A DNA stretch of 64,000 nucleotides from Carboxylicivirga marina (lineage in GTDB: Bacteria > Bacteroidota > Bacteroidia > Bacteroidales > Marinilabiliaceae): positions 1 through 64,000 of the forward strand of contig NZ_JAENRR010000008.1 of NCBI RefSeq assembly GCF_016612505.1, given 5' to 3'. Numbering within the stretch: position 1 is the stretch's first letter; every line of letters starts with the position of its first letter. The translations under genes and the position numbers were made by a program. Under the pieces are notes generated by a model that was not told the DNA's origin, searched no databases, and saw only the letters and a list, made by a program, of their open reading frames with translations. This document shows, piece after piece, positions 15,894 to 24,199 of this stretch.

Positions 15894-17093
15894 ATGTCAG
15901 AAGCCAAGACATTGGTAATTTCCGATTTTCGGAAGCTACCCGAGTACACTAATGCCCGAACCAAGCAAAAACAACTGGTTGAGGCTAACCCATTTATTGA
16001 AATCACCGATAGCAAATCGCTTGAGGAAGCAAAGAAGAGAAGGACAGCCCTGAAGAGTGGCCGAACCGAACTCCAAAAAGGTGAAAAGCTTATAGCCTCA
16101 AAGGTTAGCGATTTTCGAAAAGAAGTAAAGGAAGAAACAGCCATTTTGGTTGCTATCACTTTGCCTCATGAGGAAAAGCAACAGGCTGAAATCAACCGCT
16201 ATGATGAGAAACGCAAAAAAGAGCGAGAAGAGAAAGCCAGGAAAGAGCGAGAGCGCATCTTGAGTCATCAAAACACCATCAAAGCTTTTAAGGATGAAAA
16301 AGCTAAAGCCATCAATACCGCAACGGTTAAAACCATTGGCGCCATTATGGAAGATATTGCTCAATCAAACATCGATGTGGAGGAGTTTGAGAATGATTTC
16401 ATATCAGCTAAAGGTGAGGTTCTTGTTATGGCTGAGCAGAAAAAAGCAAACCTGGATGAGGCTGAGCGCTTGAGATTACAGCGTGAAGAATTGGAGAAGC
16501 AACGAAAACAACGTGAAGCTGAAGAAGCAGAACTGAAACGCAAGCGTGAGGAAGAAGAGAAAAAGTTGAAGAAGAAACGCGAGGAAGAGGAGGCTAAATT
16601 AAAGGCTCAACGTGAAGAACTTGCCAAGCAAAAAGCTGAACTAGAGCGTAAAGAGAAAGAGCGGAAAGAGCGTGAGCTGAAGGAGAAAAGAGAGCGTGAG
16701 GAGAAAGAGAAAAAAGCAGCTGAAGAGGCCAAGAAAAAAGAATCTGCTCGACGTGCTTTAATTATGCTGGGTGAAGGGTTCGAATACAACGAAGAACGAA
16801 AATGCTTCTACTTTGGAGCGGTTGCGATTAAAAAGAAGGAAGTGGAACTTGGCACTACTGAACAGTTCTCAGATATAGCATTACCAGAATTTCGGATGAG
16901 TTACAAAAAAGAGGTTGAACGCCTCGAAGCCATCAAGCCTGACCGTGACAAATTGATGGAGCTAGTGAATAATATCCATTCGATTGCTAAGCCTCAAATG
17001 GCAACTAATGAAGCCTGCAAGCTTTTAAGCAAAATGGAAGATGAGCTTAATGCCCTTCTTGAATCCCATGTTGAACTGATTAAAGAATTGTAA
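15894..17093 (+). CDS. Coiled-coil phage early protein, recombination-associated
   Basis: 399 residues. About residues 105-290 are an extreme Lys/Glu/Arg coiled coil (REEKEKKAAEEAKKK and similar). The flanking N-terminal part (ITDSKSLEEAKKRRTALKSGRTELQ) resembles DUF1351-type phage proteins found beside recombination exonucleases. It is directly followed (2 bp) by the SSB-like gene and the PD-(D/E)XK exonuclease, so a role in phage recombination or replication is inferred from context. Confidence 0.6.
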   Translation: MSEAKTLVISDFRKLPEYTNARTKQKQLVEANPFIEITDSKSLEEAKKRRTALKSGRTELQKGEKLIASKVSDFRKEVKEETAILVAITLPHEEKQQAEINRYDEKRKKEREEKARKERERILSHQNTIKAFKDEKAKAINTATVKTIGAIMEDIAQSNIDVEEFENDFISAKGEVLVMAEQKKANLDEAERLRLQREELEKQRKQREAEEAELKRKREEEEKKLKKKREEEEAKLKAQREELAKQKAELERKEKERKERELKEKREREEKEKKAAEEAKKKESARRALIMLGEGFEYNEERKCFYFGAVAIKKKEVELGTTEQFSDIALPEFRMSYKKEVERLEAIKPDRDKLMELVNNIHSIAKPQMATNEACKLLSKMEDELNALLESHVELIKEL

Positions 17094-17095
17094 CC

Positions 17096-17665
17096 ATGAC
17101 AGACATTGCAAAGCGCGGTGAGTTCCTGCCGGAAACTTACCAGGTACCTGATAAAAACCGCCAGTTTATGAAGCTTACTCCTGGGGATAACAACATTCGC
17201 ATATTATCAGCTCCATTGTTAGGCTTCGTAATTTTCACCGAAGATAAAAAGCCGGTAAGAAAACCAATTGAGGAAGGTGATTTTACCATTGAAGAGCTTG
17301 AGAGTTTAAAGGCCAAGAAAAACGATAATGGCGAGTACGAAGGCTCAAAGCACTTTTGGATCATGTTGGTGTGGAGTTACGAAGCTGAAGCTCCAAAGAT
17401 TCTTGAAATCACACAGATTTCAGTACTAAAACCATTGCACGAATTATCGCAAAAGGAAAAGTGGGGCGATTTACGCGACTATGATATTGACATCACCCGA
17501 GTAGGAACCGGCAAGCTCGATACTGAGTTTAGTGTAATGCCTGAGCCAAAAGAGGAGCTTTCTAACGAAATCAGAGCAGTTGTTGGAGAGTTGGAGGAAA
17601 AGAAGCTTTTGGATCTTAATGCGATTTGGAAAGGCGAGTATCCATTTGAAATTTACAACTGGTAG
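17096..17665 (+). CDS. Putative single-stranded-DNA-binding protein, gp32-like
   Basis: 189 residues. MKLTPGDNNIRILSAP near the N-terminus, a FWIMLVWSYE beta-segment with following KILEITQISVLKPL, and KWGDLRDYDIDITRVGTGKLDTEF match the pattern of phage gp32-type OB-fold proteins. It lies between the coiled-coil protein and the exonuclease, which supports the call. No zinc motif is visible. Confidence 0.6.
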   Translation: MTDIAKRGEFLPETYQVPDKNRQFMKLTPGDNNIRILSAPLLGFVIFTEDKKPVRKPIEEGDFTIEELESLKAKKNDNGEYEGSKHFWIMLVWSYEAEAPKILEITQISVLKPLHELSQKEKWGDLRDYDIDITRVGTGKLDTEFSVMPEPKEELSNEIRAVVGELEEKKLLDLNAIWKGEYPFEIYNW

Positions 17666-17667
17666 TC

Positions 17668-18708
17668 ATGAGTGAATTCCTAAAACAAGGAGCTGATTAC
17701 TCCAACTACCTGGATAAACTTCAGGCTGAAGAAAAGGCAGCAAAGAAACCTCGTAACCGTTTTCCTAAACAAGTGCAAGCAGGTGGCTTTAATACCACAC
17801 TCGCAGGGCGCGAGAATTACGATAATTATTTGTTTCGCTGCCACAGCTTTGGTCGATTGATGGGTGGCATACCAAAACCATTGACTGATGATCAAGCAAA
17901 AACTTATGCAGCTTATCATGAACGTTTCATGGGCATTGGAAGGGAATTGACCGAGAATCAAGAGCGTACTTATTATGATTTGGGCGGAAAGCTACGTGCT
18001 AAAATAAAACTTGAGACAGGAGCCAAAAGCTTCTGTGAGGAGCTGGTGAGAGAGGATGTTTTCAGGCGCCGAAAAATAGTTGAAACCAAGTACATGGATA
18101 AGGGCATTGAGATGGAAGATGCATCCATTAAGCTGTATTCTCAATTCATTGGTGAAGAGCTACACAAGAATACTGAGCGGAAACTCAATGAATATTGGAT
18201 TGGTGAGTGTGACAATGCCCAGGGCAAAGTGCGTGATTTTAAAACCAGTTGGGAGCACTCTACTTTTCCAAGAGCGGTACCCGAATTAAAAAACAGTCTT
18301 TACGAGTGGCAACTTCAGCTTTATATGGATTTGTGGATGATGGAAGAAGCAGAACTGATTTACACACTTGTTGATACGCCCATCCGACTGGTTGAAGATG
18401 AACTGAGGCGCATGGATTGGAAATATAACCTGCTAACCATGGATGGCACTTTAAGGCATGAGCACATTCCTTTTGTGGTGGAGAAAGTGTGCAACATGAT
18501 GTACACCGAAGAGGGATTGGTTGAACTATGTGAGATGAGCGGAACGCTTGAAATTGAATGGTTCTCCGGCGGCTTTGTTGAGTTGCCCATTGAGCAACGC
18601 ATTAAGGTTTTTCACACTCATCGCAATGAAAAGATGTTACGACAAGGCCGTGAAATGGTGAAGCTGGCCCGAGACTACATGAATAAAATTAATGTTCTAG
18701 CCGCCTAA
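17668..18708 (+). CDS. PD-(D/E)XK exonuclease, YqaJ/Cas4-like recombination nuclease
   Basis: 346 residues. The catalytic pattern is visible as MDKGIEMEDASIKLY (Glu), IGECDNAQGKVRDFKTSW (D-x-K within VRDFKTS), and YEWQLQLYMD (Gln helix). Phage exonucleases of this type resect DNA ends for single-strand annealing or replication-linked recombination. It is preceded by the SSB-like gene and followed by NinG, making a compact recombination module. Confidence 0.75.
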   Translation: MSEFLKQGADYSNYLDKLQAEEKAAKKPRNRFPKQVQAGGFNTTLAGRENYDNYLFRCHSFGRLMGGIPKPLTDDQAKTYAAYHERFMGIGRELTENQERTYYDLGGKLRAKIKLETGAKSFCEELVREDVFRRRKIVETKYMDKGIEMEDASIKLYSQFIGEELHKNTERKLNEYWIGECDNAQGKVRDFKTSWEHSTFPRAVPELKNSLYEWQLQLYMDLWMMEEAELIYTLVDTPIRLVEDELRRMDWKYNLLTMDGTLRHEHIPFVVEKVCNMMYTEEGLVELCEMSGTLEIEWFSGGFVELPIEQRIKVFHTHRNEKMLRQGREMVKLARDYMNKINVLAA

Positions 18709-18709
18709 C

Positions 18710-19147
18710 ATGCACATAACAGACGAGTTGATAAAAAAGTATTCCCGGAGGTCAACCAAAGGGCTCGATGCTGAACTATGGCGGCTTATGTCGCTGTGGG
18801 TTCGGCAACGGCAAACTGACCATCGAGGCGTTGGCCGATGCGTGACATGCGGAGAGTTCAGGCACTGGCGCCATATGGATGCAGGACATTACATGAGTAG
18901 GCGACATATGTCAACCAAGTTTCACGAGTTGAATGTTCATCCGCAATGCAAAAAGTGCAATGGCCCTGAAGGTGGAGGAGAACCTGAAAAGATGGCAAGG
19001 TTTATCGACCATGCTTTTGGACCTGGTACCGCCCAACACCTCGAAGTCTTATCGAAGCAAACTTTTCACTGGTCACGCTTCGACTACATACAGCTTATTG
19101 AAAGCTATAAAGCAAAGCTCAAAGAGCATAAATACGAAATACGATAA
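18710..19147 (+). CDS. NinG/Rap-like recombination endonuclease
   Basis: 145 residues. CVTCGEFRHWRHMDAGHYMSR and the following FHELNVHPQCKKCNGPEGGG hold the paired Cys motifs and the DAGHY...NVHPQC..CN signature of NinG/Rap proteins, which resolve recombination intermediates. One base separates it from the exonuclease stop, and its stop overlaps the next start. Confidence 0.88.
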   Translation: MHITDELIKKYSRRSTKGLDAELWRLMSLWVRQRQTDHRGVGRCVTCGEFRHWRHMDAGHYMSRRHMSTKFHELNVHPQCKKCNGPEGGGEPEKMARFIDHAFGPGTAQHLEVLSKQTFHWSRFDYIQLIESYKAKLKEHKYEIR

Positions 19148-19905
19148 TGGACACAAGGAAAAACGAAATAGTAATCAAAACCCAAAGGCCGGAAGAGATG
19201 CAAGGCAAGTTTCTGGCAGAACGTTTGTGTCGTTCGTGGAAAGAGGAGTTTGTTGATGAAGACACCAGCGAGGTTGTTCCCATTGAACGATCAGAAGTAA
19301 TCATGAGCAAAGGTACACTTTTGGAAAACGACATGATATCGAAAATCATGTTTCATATTCAATCAGGCGAAATCAAAGAAGTAACCGTGAGCAACCAGCG
19401 AAGAGAAGGAACCTTTGTGATGGATGGTAACTCAAAAATATGGAGTGCTGTTGTGGTGGTTGGTAAAAAGAAAGTAAAGCTGCTTTTGTATGCTAACTCA
19501 TTCGATACTGCAACCGCGATAGTGAAAGATTATGTGGAGCTCCATTATTCAGGTTCATGCAAATTGGCTCAACTGAAAGAGTATGGCGAATACATCGTAA
19601 TTGAGGAAGCTTTATCCAAAGAGGAGGCCGATAGCGACAAAGAAAAGAAGCTTTATAAAATGGCGGTCAACATTCAAGAGGATGAATATGAGTACTCCAA
19701 CAACTTCTTAGTATTTGCTACCGATGTTGAATCATCAAAAACCGCAATTAACTACTGGATGAGCAATGAGCTCAAAGAGAATAATAATGATGCTGACTTC
19801 TCAACAACTGTTGAATCGGCTGTTATCATCTCCTTCTCAGCAATTATCGACAGGGCTTTTTCTCAAGTCTACATGGATAACATTAAAACCGGAGAAGATG
19901 AGTAA
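19147..19905 (+). CDS. Phage early protein, unknown function
   Basis: 252 residues, acidic, with alternating beta and helical segments. I do not recognise the family. The first 110 residues (up to VVVVGKKKVKLLLYAN) look like a beta-rich domain and the C-terminus is acidic and helical. It is coupled to NinG (ATAATG) and overlaps the DUF3820-type gene by 8 bp. Confidence 0.55.
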   Translation: MDTRKNEIVIKTQRPEEMQGKFLAERLCRSWKEEFVDEDTSEVVPIERSEVIMSKGTLLENDMISKIMFHIQSGEIKEVTVSNQRREGTFVMDGNSKIWSAVVVVGKKKVKLLLYANSFDTATAIVKDYVELHYSGSCKLAQLKEYGEYIVIEEALSKEEADSDKEKKLYKMAVNIQEDEYEYSNNFLVFATDVESSKTAINYWMSNELKENNNDADFSTTVESAVIISFSAIIDRAFSQVYMDNIKTGEDE

Positions 19906-20098
19906 AGGCAGATACGACAATGACGAAATGCCTTTTGGAAAACACCGAGGCACAAAAATGGCTAATGTTCCGGCTCAATACCTAAAGTACATCTACGATG
20001 AAGGCATAGTTTCAATTAAAAGATGGAATGATGTGTATTGGTATATCCGCGACAACATGGATGCCATTGAGAAAGAATTAAACGAACAAAAATCCTGA
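19898..20098 (+). CDS. DUF3820-like small protein
   Basis: 66 residues from ATG 19898, inside the end of the previous gene (GATGAGTAA). MPFGKHRGTKMANVPAQYLKYI is the signature of the DUF3820 'quorum-sensing-regulated virulence factor' family, which also occurs as a domain in phage exonucleases. Its function in phages is unclear. A longer frame from 19766 is an artefact of overlap. Confidence 0.7.
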   Translation: MSKGRYDNDEMPFGKHRGTKMANVPAQYLKYIYDEGIVSIKRWNDVYWYIRDNMDAIEKELNEQKS

Positions 20099-20111
20099 TA
20101 CAACGGTACCA

Positions 20112-20218
20112 GGGAGCCGCCACCAATAAACCATTTTATATCAAAGAATCAGAAAAACAGACCGGCGGCTTTTGAGCGGATTGGATTTAAAGAGGGTTCA
20201 AGTCCCTCTCCGCTCCCA
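20112..20218 (+). ncRNA. tRNA-like structure in the early operon
   Basis: 20192-20208 forms a canonical T-arm (GAGGG-TTCAAGT-CCCTC), followed at once by TCCGCTC (20209-20215), which pairs perfectly with GAGCGGA at 20174-20180, and then CCA. Only 11 bases (with GGATTTAAA, as in a tRNA-Leu(UAA) anticodon arm) lie between, so D-arm and anticodon stem are missing. Alternatively GGGAGC (20112-20117) pairs with GCTCCC (20212-20217), and AGCCGCC with GGCGGCT, giving a longer branched fold. It is a tRNA-derived minihelix or remnant, not a working tRNA. Confidence 0.5.
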
Positions 20219-20242
20219 TCCAAATATTAAAAATTGAATACT

Positions 20243-20677
20243 ATGAAAGCAACTCCAGACTTTAAAACTGTCATTCAAAATCAACTTCAGGCGATGGCTC
20301 AAAAGGATGAGCTTTTTGCTCAATCGCTGAAGAAAGAAAACAAGAACATCAATGATTGCATTACCTATATCGTAAACACCGTTAAAGCAAGTGGTTGCAG
20401 TGGTTTTGCTCCTGATGAAGTTTATGCTATGGCTGCTCACTACTACGACGAGGACAATATCGAAGTAGGTGCCAAAGTTAAGTGTCAGGTTGTGGTTAAT
20501 CACTCGGTTGAGCTTACCGAAGAAGAGAAAGCCCAGGCGAAGGAAGATGCAAGAAAACAAGCCTATGCTGATGAAGTTGCCATGCAAAAAGAAAAGCTGA
20601 CTAAGAAAGCGACTAAGAAGGCAGCCAAAACAGAAAAGAAACCTGATGGTCCAACCCAAACAAGCATTTTCGGATGA
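20243..20677 (+). CDS. PcfK-like protein
   Basis: 144 residues from ATG 20243 (a TTG three codons upstream is possible). KENKNINDCITYIVNTVK and GFAPDEVYAMAAHYYDEDNI carry the PcfK-family pattern, followed by a Lys-rich tail. PcfK and PcfJ were named from a conjugative plasmid, and homologues are common in Bacteroidota phages and elements. The gene overlaps PcfJ by 4 bp, so the pair is co-expressed. Molecular role unknown. Confidence 0.75.
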   Translation: MKATPDFKTVIQNQLQAMAQKDELFAQSLKKENKNINDCITYIVNTVKASGCSGFAPDEVYAMAAHYYDEDNIEVGAKVKCQVVVNHSVELTEEEKAQAKEDARKQAYADEVAMQKEKLTKKATKKAAKTEKKPDGPTQTSIFG

Positions 20678-21978
20678 AACCAAAAAATAAATTTCAACGC
20701 AAAATATGCGAGCTAAGCAAGCAGCTGCCGCCAATATCTGAAAAACAAAAGTATTGGGCCTTTAAATCATTCTACGAAGATTATGTAGTGATATCGCGCA
20801 ATAGATGTTTTTGTCTTGATTGTGGCCATAAATGGGAAGAAAAGCCAATACTGAGTGTTAAGCTTTGTGGTGTTACTTGCCCAGCTTGTGGTCAAAAGCT
20901 GAAATTTAAAGAGCGTGTCAACTGGAGGGAGCAAACCTATTTTGCTATCGTCACCACTAAAGGCGACTTTCAAGTCATTCGCATGTTTTTGTTTTCGCAG
21001 TTTTTTAAAATGAAGAAAGCAAGCGACTTCTCTATTTCTGAAGTCATGCAACACTGGATGGATGATAAGGGAAATATTGAAAGCCTGATGCAGCGTGCGA
21101 ATAGTATGAGCGGCGTTGCTATTGACCAATGGACTGGTGGAGATTTGGAACCAAGAACAGATACTTATACTCATCGATTACGCCAAGAAATTGGAGCATG
21201 GAAAGTGTGTCCTGGTCGCAGAGTGCTGCCCATATTAAGGCGCAATGGTTTTCGCGGGCACTTTTATGGCTTTTCTCCGCAGTGGTTGTTTACAGAATTA
21301 CTAACCAGCAACAGAGCCGAGACGTTATTAAAAACCAATCAGATAAGCATACTGGCCCACATCAATAGCCGAGGGCGCGATGTTGGTTACTATTGGAAGA
21401 GCATCAACATTTGCAATCGAAATAACTACATCGTCAAAGATGCAAGCATGTGGTTTGATTACCTCGATTTACTCACATACTTCGGTAAAGATGTGCGAAA
21501 TCCTAAATTCATTTGCCCTCCGAACTTGAGAAGGGAGCATGATATCCTGATGAATAAAAAGAATAGGATTTTAGAGGAAAGGCGAAGGGTTGAAGATGAA
21601 AAGCAGAAGTACAGAGAGTATCTCAAAAACTTGAAGCACCAGGAGGAATACAAGAAAGAGAAAGCACCTTTTTTCTCAATCAAATTCAAGGACAACGAGC
21701 TTTCAATCATGCCCCTCAAAAGCATTGATGAATTTAAAAGAGAAGCCGATGTACTGCACCATTGTGTTTTTACCAACGAGTATTTTACTAAAAAAGAATC
21801 ACTCATTATGTCAGCACAGATAAAAGGTGAACCAGTTGAAACCATTGAAGTGAGCCTGAAGGAATTTAAGGTTGTACAAAGCCGCGGCAAGCACAATCGA
21901 GCGAGTGAGCATCATGATAGAATTTTAAGCCTGGTGCGAAATAATATGGAACAAATTGCCAATGTGATGGCGGTGTAA
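20674..21978 (+). CDS. PcfJ-like protein
   Basis: 434 residues. The N-terminal part has a zinc ribbon (CLDCGHKWEE and CPACGQKL). The C-terminus carries LHHCVFTNEYFTKKESLIMSA and VETIEVSLKEFKVVQSRGKHNR, the PcfJ hallmark. Function is unknown; the ribbon suggests nucleic-acid binding. It lies directly upstream of the replication initiator. Confidence 0.8.
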   Translation: MKPKNKFQRKICELSKQLPPISEKQKYWAFKSFYEDYVVISRNRCFCLDCGHKWEEKPILSVKLCGVTCPACGQKLKFKERVNWREQTYFAIVTTKGDFQVIRMFLFSQFFKMKKASDFSISEVMQHWMDDKGNIESLMQRANSMSGVAIDQWTGGDLEPRTDTYTHRLRQEIGAWKVCPGRRVLPILRRNGFRGHFYGFSPQWLFTELLTSNRAETLLKTNQISILAHINSRGRDVGYYWKSINICNRNNYIVKDASMWFDYLDLLTYFGKDVRNPKFICPPNLRREHDILMNKKNRILEERRRVEDEKQKYREYLKNLKHQEEYKKEKAPFFSIKFKDNELSIMPLKSIDEFKREADVLHHCVFTNEYFTKKESLIMSAQIKGEPVETIEVSLKEFKVVQSRGKHNRASEHHDRILSLVRNNMEQIANVMAV

Positions 21979-21988
21979 TTATTGAATT

Positions 21989-22720
21989 ATGGCAAAAGAC
22001 AAAAAATCATTTCTCTTATACACTGACCTTATCCACACGGTGAGCCAGTTGCCCGATGATAAAGCCGGAGCTTTGTTCAAACACATTCTTGAATATGTGA
22101 ATGACAAGGAGCCTGAAACCAATGATATTATTGTAAAGATTGCTTTTGAGCCTATTAAGCAGGGCTTAAAGCGTGACCTTGAAAAATATCTAAAAATCAT
22201 TGAGCGAAACAAGGCGAATGGGAAGAGAGGCGGTCGACCGAAAAAAGAAACCCAAGAAAACCCAAATAAACCCACTGGGTTAAATGAGAACCCAAAAAAC
22301 CCAGTGGGTAATTTGGAAACCCAAGAAAACCCAAGCGAACCCAAAAAAGCCGATAGTGATAATGATAGTGTAAGTGTTAGTGTAAATGAAAGTGTATTAC
22401 CTAAAGGTAATTCTAAAGTATCTAAAGATACAGTCGCTAAAGCTCCCATTTTCTTCTTCAAAAAAGAGCTGGTCAAATTGGGGATTGATCCAAAACTGGC
22501 AGATGAGTGGATAAAAGTTAGGAAACTGAAACGAGCCAGCAACACTCAAACAGCTTTCGAGGCTCTAAAGAAACAGTTCAACAAATCGGGTAAACCACCA
22601 AATGAGTGCGTGAAGATTGCAGTTGAAAACAGTTGGAGCGGATTCAATGCCAGTTGGATTAAAGATGAGCCAAAGAAAGATTTTAACCCTAAAAACGTAA
22701 ATGACCAATGGAAAGACTAA
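21989..22720 (+). CDS. Phage replication initiator-type protein (DUF6291-like)
   Basis: 243 residues. The N-terminal domain (about 1-75, SFLLYTDLIHTVSQLPDDKAGALFKHIL) is of the DUF6291 type seen in Bacteroidota phage replication proteins. The middle (about 85-150) is a low-complexity Asn/Pro/Lys linker encoding an iteron-like array. The C-terminus is helical. It overlaps the DnaC-like gene by 13 bp. By analogy with lambda O it probably binds the origin within its own gene and recruits the loader; this is inference. Confidence 0.65.
   Translation: MAKDKKSFLLYTDLIHTVSQLPDDKAGALFKHILEYVNDKEPETNDIIVKIAFEPIKQGLKRDLEKYLKIIERNKANGKRGGRPKKETQENPNKPTGLNENPKNPVGNLETQENPSEPKKADSDNDSVSVSVNESVLPKGNSKVSKDTVAKAPIFFFKKELVKLGIDPKLADEWIKVRKLKRASNTQTAFEALKKQFNKSGKPPNECVKIAVENSWSGFNASWIKDEPKKDFNPKNVNDQWKD
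22250..22343. other. Putative phage replication origin: phased ACCCA iterons
   Basis: Eight ACCCA copies start at 22250, 22260, 22270, 22290, 22299, 22319, 22329 and 22339, mostly one or two helical turns apart. Two belong to inverted repeats ACCCACTGGGT (22270-22280) and ACCCAGTGGGT (22299-22309). Copies fall in all three reading frames of the initiator, so selection acts on DNA, not protein. A stretch of TAGTGTAA/GATAGTG repeats and AT-rich sequence follows (22352-22440), as in an unwinding region. Confidence 0.6.
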
Positions 22721-23421
22721 AGGATATCATCAAGAAAATTAAAGATTCGGAGCAATCAGGTAAAATTCTTCGAAATGAATATGTGGTTGATAATATCAAC
22801 AAGGCGTTGGATGTGGTAGAGCAGATTGGAAAAGCTAAAAACAAAAAGTTTGTAATCGATGATGATAATCGCTGGGTATATACTCAACTTATCAAATGGG
22901 TGCAAGGTGATAGAAGCTTTGAGTGCATCGATATTGAAACACGACAAAGAAAGCCAGGTAACTTATCAGCAGGAATATATTTAGCAGGACCAACAGGAAC
23001 CGGCAAAAGCTGGGCGCTTGAAATAATGAGTTTGCTATCTCAGATTGATGATGTGCGCTTGTTCTGTGCCGGCAAAATGACAAAGCTTGAATTTCCATCT
23101 GTAAGAACGAACCAGGTGTGCAATGAGTTTGCCCAAGGTCAATCCATTGAGAAGTACAACCAAATGCCAATTGTCTGCTTTCAGGATTTGTGCTCACTGA
23201 GCGAACCTGAAGAAAGCATGTACATGGGGAACCGGCTGAAGATAATGCAATCCATCATTGAGAGCCGTGGCGACCGTCAGGATTTGATCACACTGTTTTC
23301 GTCAAATGTAAAGTTTGATAGTCCTCACTTCCGTGATAGATACACCGACCGGGTTGTAAGCCGCATGTTTGAAATGTGCAATTACCTGGAGTTAAAAGGA
23401 GGCGACCGAAGAAGAATTTAA
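22708..23421 (+). CDS. DnaC-like helicase loader ATPase
   Basis: 237 residues with Walker A AGPTGTGKS (about 93-101), Walker B-like IVCFQDLCS (about 152-160), a sensor-type LFSSN and an Arg-rich end (DRYTDRVVSRMF). It overlaps the initiator. It would load the host replicative helicase on the phage origin. Confidence 0.8.
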   Translation: MERLKDIIKKIKDSEQSGKILRNEYVVDNINKALDVVEQIGKAKNKKFVIDDDNRWVYTQLIKWVQGDRSFECIDIETRQRKPGNLSAGIYLAGPTGTGKSWALEIMSLLSQIDDVRLFCAGKMTKLEFPSVRTNQVCNEFAQGQSIEKYNQMPIVCFQDLCSLSEPEESMYMGNRLKIMQSIIESRGDRQDLITLFSSNVKFDSPHFRDRYTDRVVSRMFEMCNYLELKGGDRRRI

Positions 23422-23435
23422 AACTACACATCCGA

Positions 23436-23594
23436 ATGAAAACCGAACGATTAAATATCAAGCTAAGTAAAGCTGACCGAAAGAAAATTGATTACCTGGT
23501 TAAAAGAGCCAAAACCGATAAATCAAAAGTAATACGAGGGCTAATCAACAACGCCTACGACCTTGTAAAATCAGTAGCTAATGAGAAAAATTGA
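23436..23594 (+). CDS. Small ribbon-helix-helix-like protein
   Basis: 52 residues from ATG 23436: a short beta-strand (ERLNIKLS) followed by two helices (KADRKKIDYLVKRA, KSKVIRGLINNAYDLV), the ribbon-helix-helix pattern. Probable transcriptional regulator. It overlaps the next gene by 14 bp. Confidence 0.65.
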   Translation: MKTERLNIKLSKADRKKIDYLVKRAKTDKSKVIRGLINNAYDLVKSVANEKN

Positions 23595-23955
23595 TCCAAA
23601 CTATATTAATGATGAGAAATACATTCCATACAAGGAGCTCACCGACCAGGAGCGCGAAAACATGTTGGCTCGATACGAAGAGCTCTTACCTTTCTATAAA
23701 AGCAAAGCCGAGGTGATTGATGCAAGAGGCTTTTGCCCAATGGATATCTTGCACGAAATAGTGCTGACCGAAAAGAAGCAAGCCTGGGCCACCGAAAGAA
23801 CCATGAAAACACAGGCCATACGCGAAAGCGAAAAGCATGAGGAGTATTTGTATGGACTTGATACCAGCGAAGAGCAATCTGACTTTAGCGTGCTTTCATA
23901 CATCCAAAAGCACGAAGATGAATTGAGTATGATTTTTAAAGTTAAAACGAATTGA
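23581..23955 (+). CDS. Hypothetical phage protein
   Basis: 124 residues, acidic and helical, with no motif I recognise. It begins inside the ribbon-helix-helix gene and is followed 2 bp later by another small gene, so it belongs to the early operon. Confidence 0.5.
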   Translation: MRKIDPNYINDEKYIPYKELTDQERENMLARYEELLPFYKSKAEVIDARGFCPMDILHEIVLTEKKQAWATERTMKTQAIRESEKHEEYLYGLDTSEEQSDFSVLSYIQKHEDELSMIFKVKTN

Positions 23956-23956
23956 G

Positions 23957-24199
23957 ATGTGTAAAATAAAGAGTGTAATAAGTATAAATCAACAAGGAAC
24001 TAAAAGCTTTACGGTTGGCTATGGTGGTGTTACCGAAATTAAAGATGCAAGTCTTGAATATGAAAATGGCATCCACATACAGTTTGATGCCTATGATAAA
24101 GATGGACGGTTAATGGGTTCATTTATAAATGGCGCATTATCAGTTGAGTACTTCAACAGAAATCGGAAAAAACTATATCCATGGACAGAGCACTCATAA
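23957..24199 (+). CDS. Hypothetical phage protein, 80 aa
   Basis: 80 residues, predominantly beta (SFTVGYGGVTEIKDA, IHIQFDAYDKDGRLMGSFI). No family recognised. It overlaps the ASCH-domain gene by 19 bp. Confidence 0.5.
   Translation: MCKIKSVISINQQGTKSFTVGYGGVTEIKDASLEYENGIHIQFDAYDKDGRLMGSFINGALSVEYFNRNRKKLYPWTEHS

Noticed and set aside
16098-16789. Several Ser/Phe-rich minus-strand frames
   Set aside because: They are complements of the Lys/Glu coiled-coil protein at 15894-17093.
20112-20218. Functional phage tRNA
   Set aside because: No D-arm or complete anticodon arm can be drawn; only acceptor and T-arm are present, so I list it as a tRNA-like structure.
21979-22545. Minus-strand frame of 188 codons with Phe/Ser/Leu repeats
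   Set aside because: It is the antisense shadow of the low-complexity linker and iterons in the replication initiator gene.
22708-23421. IstB transposition helper rather than replication loader
   Set aside because: No transposase is adjacent, and the gene overlaps the replication initiator in a phage early operon.
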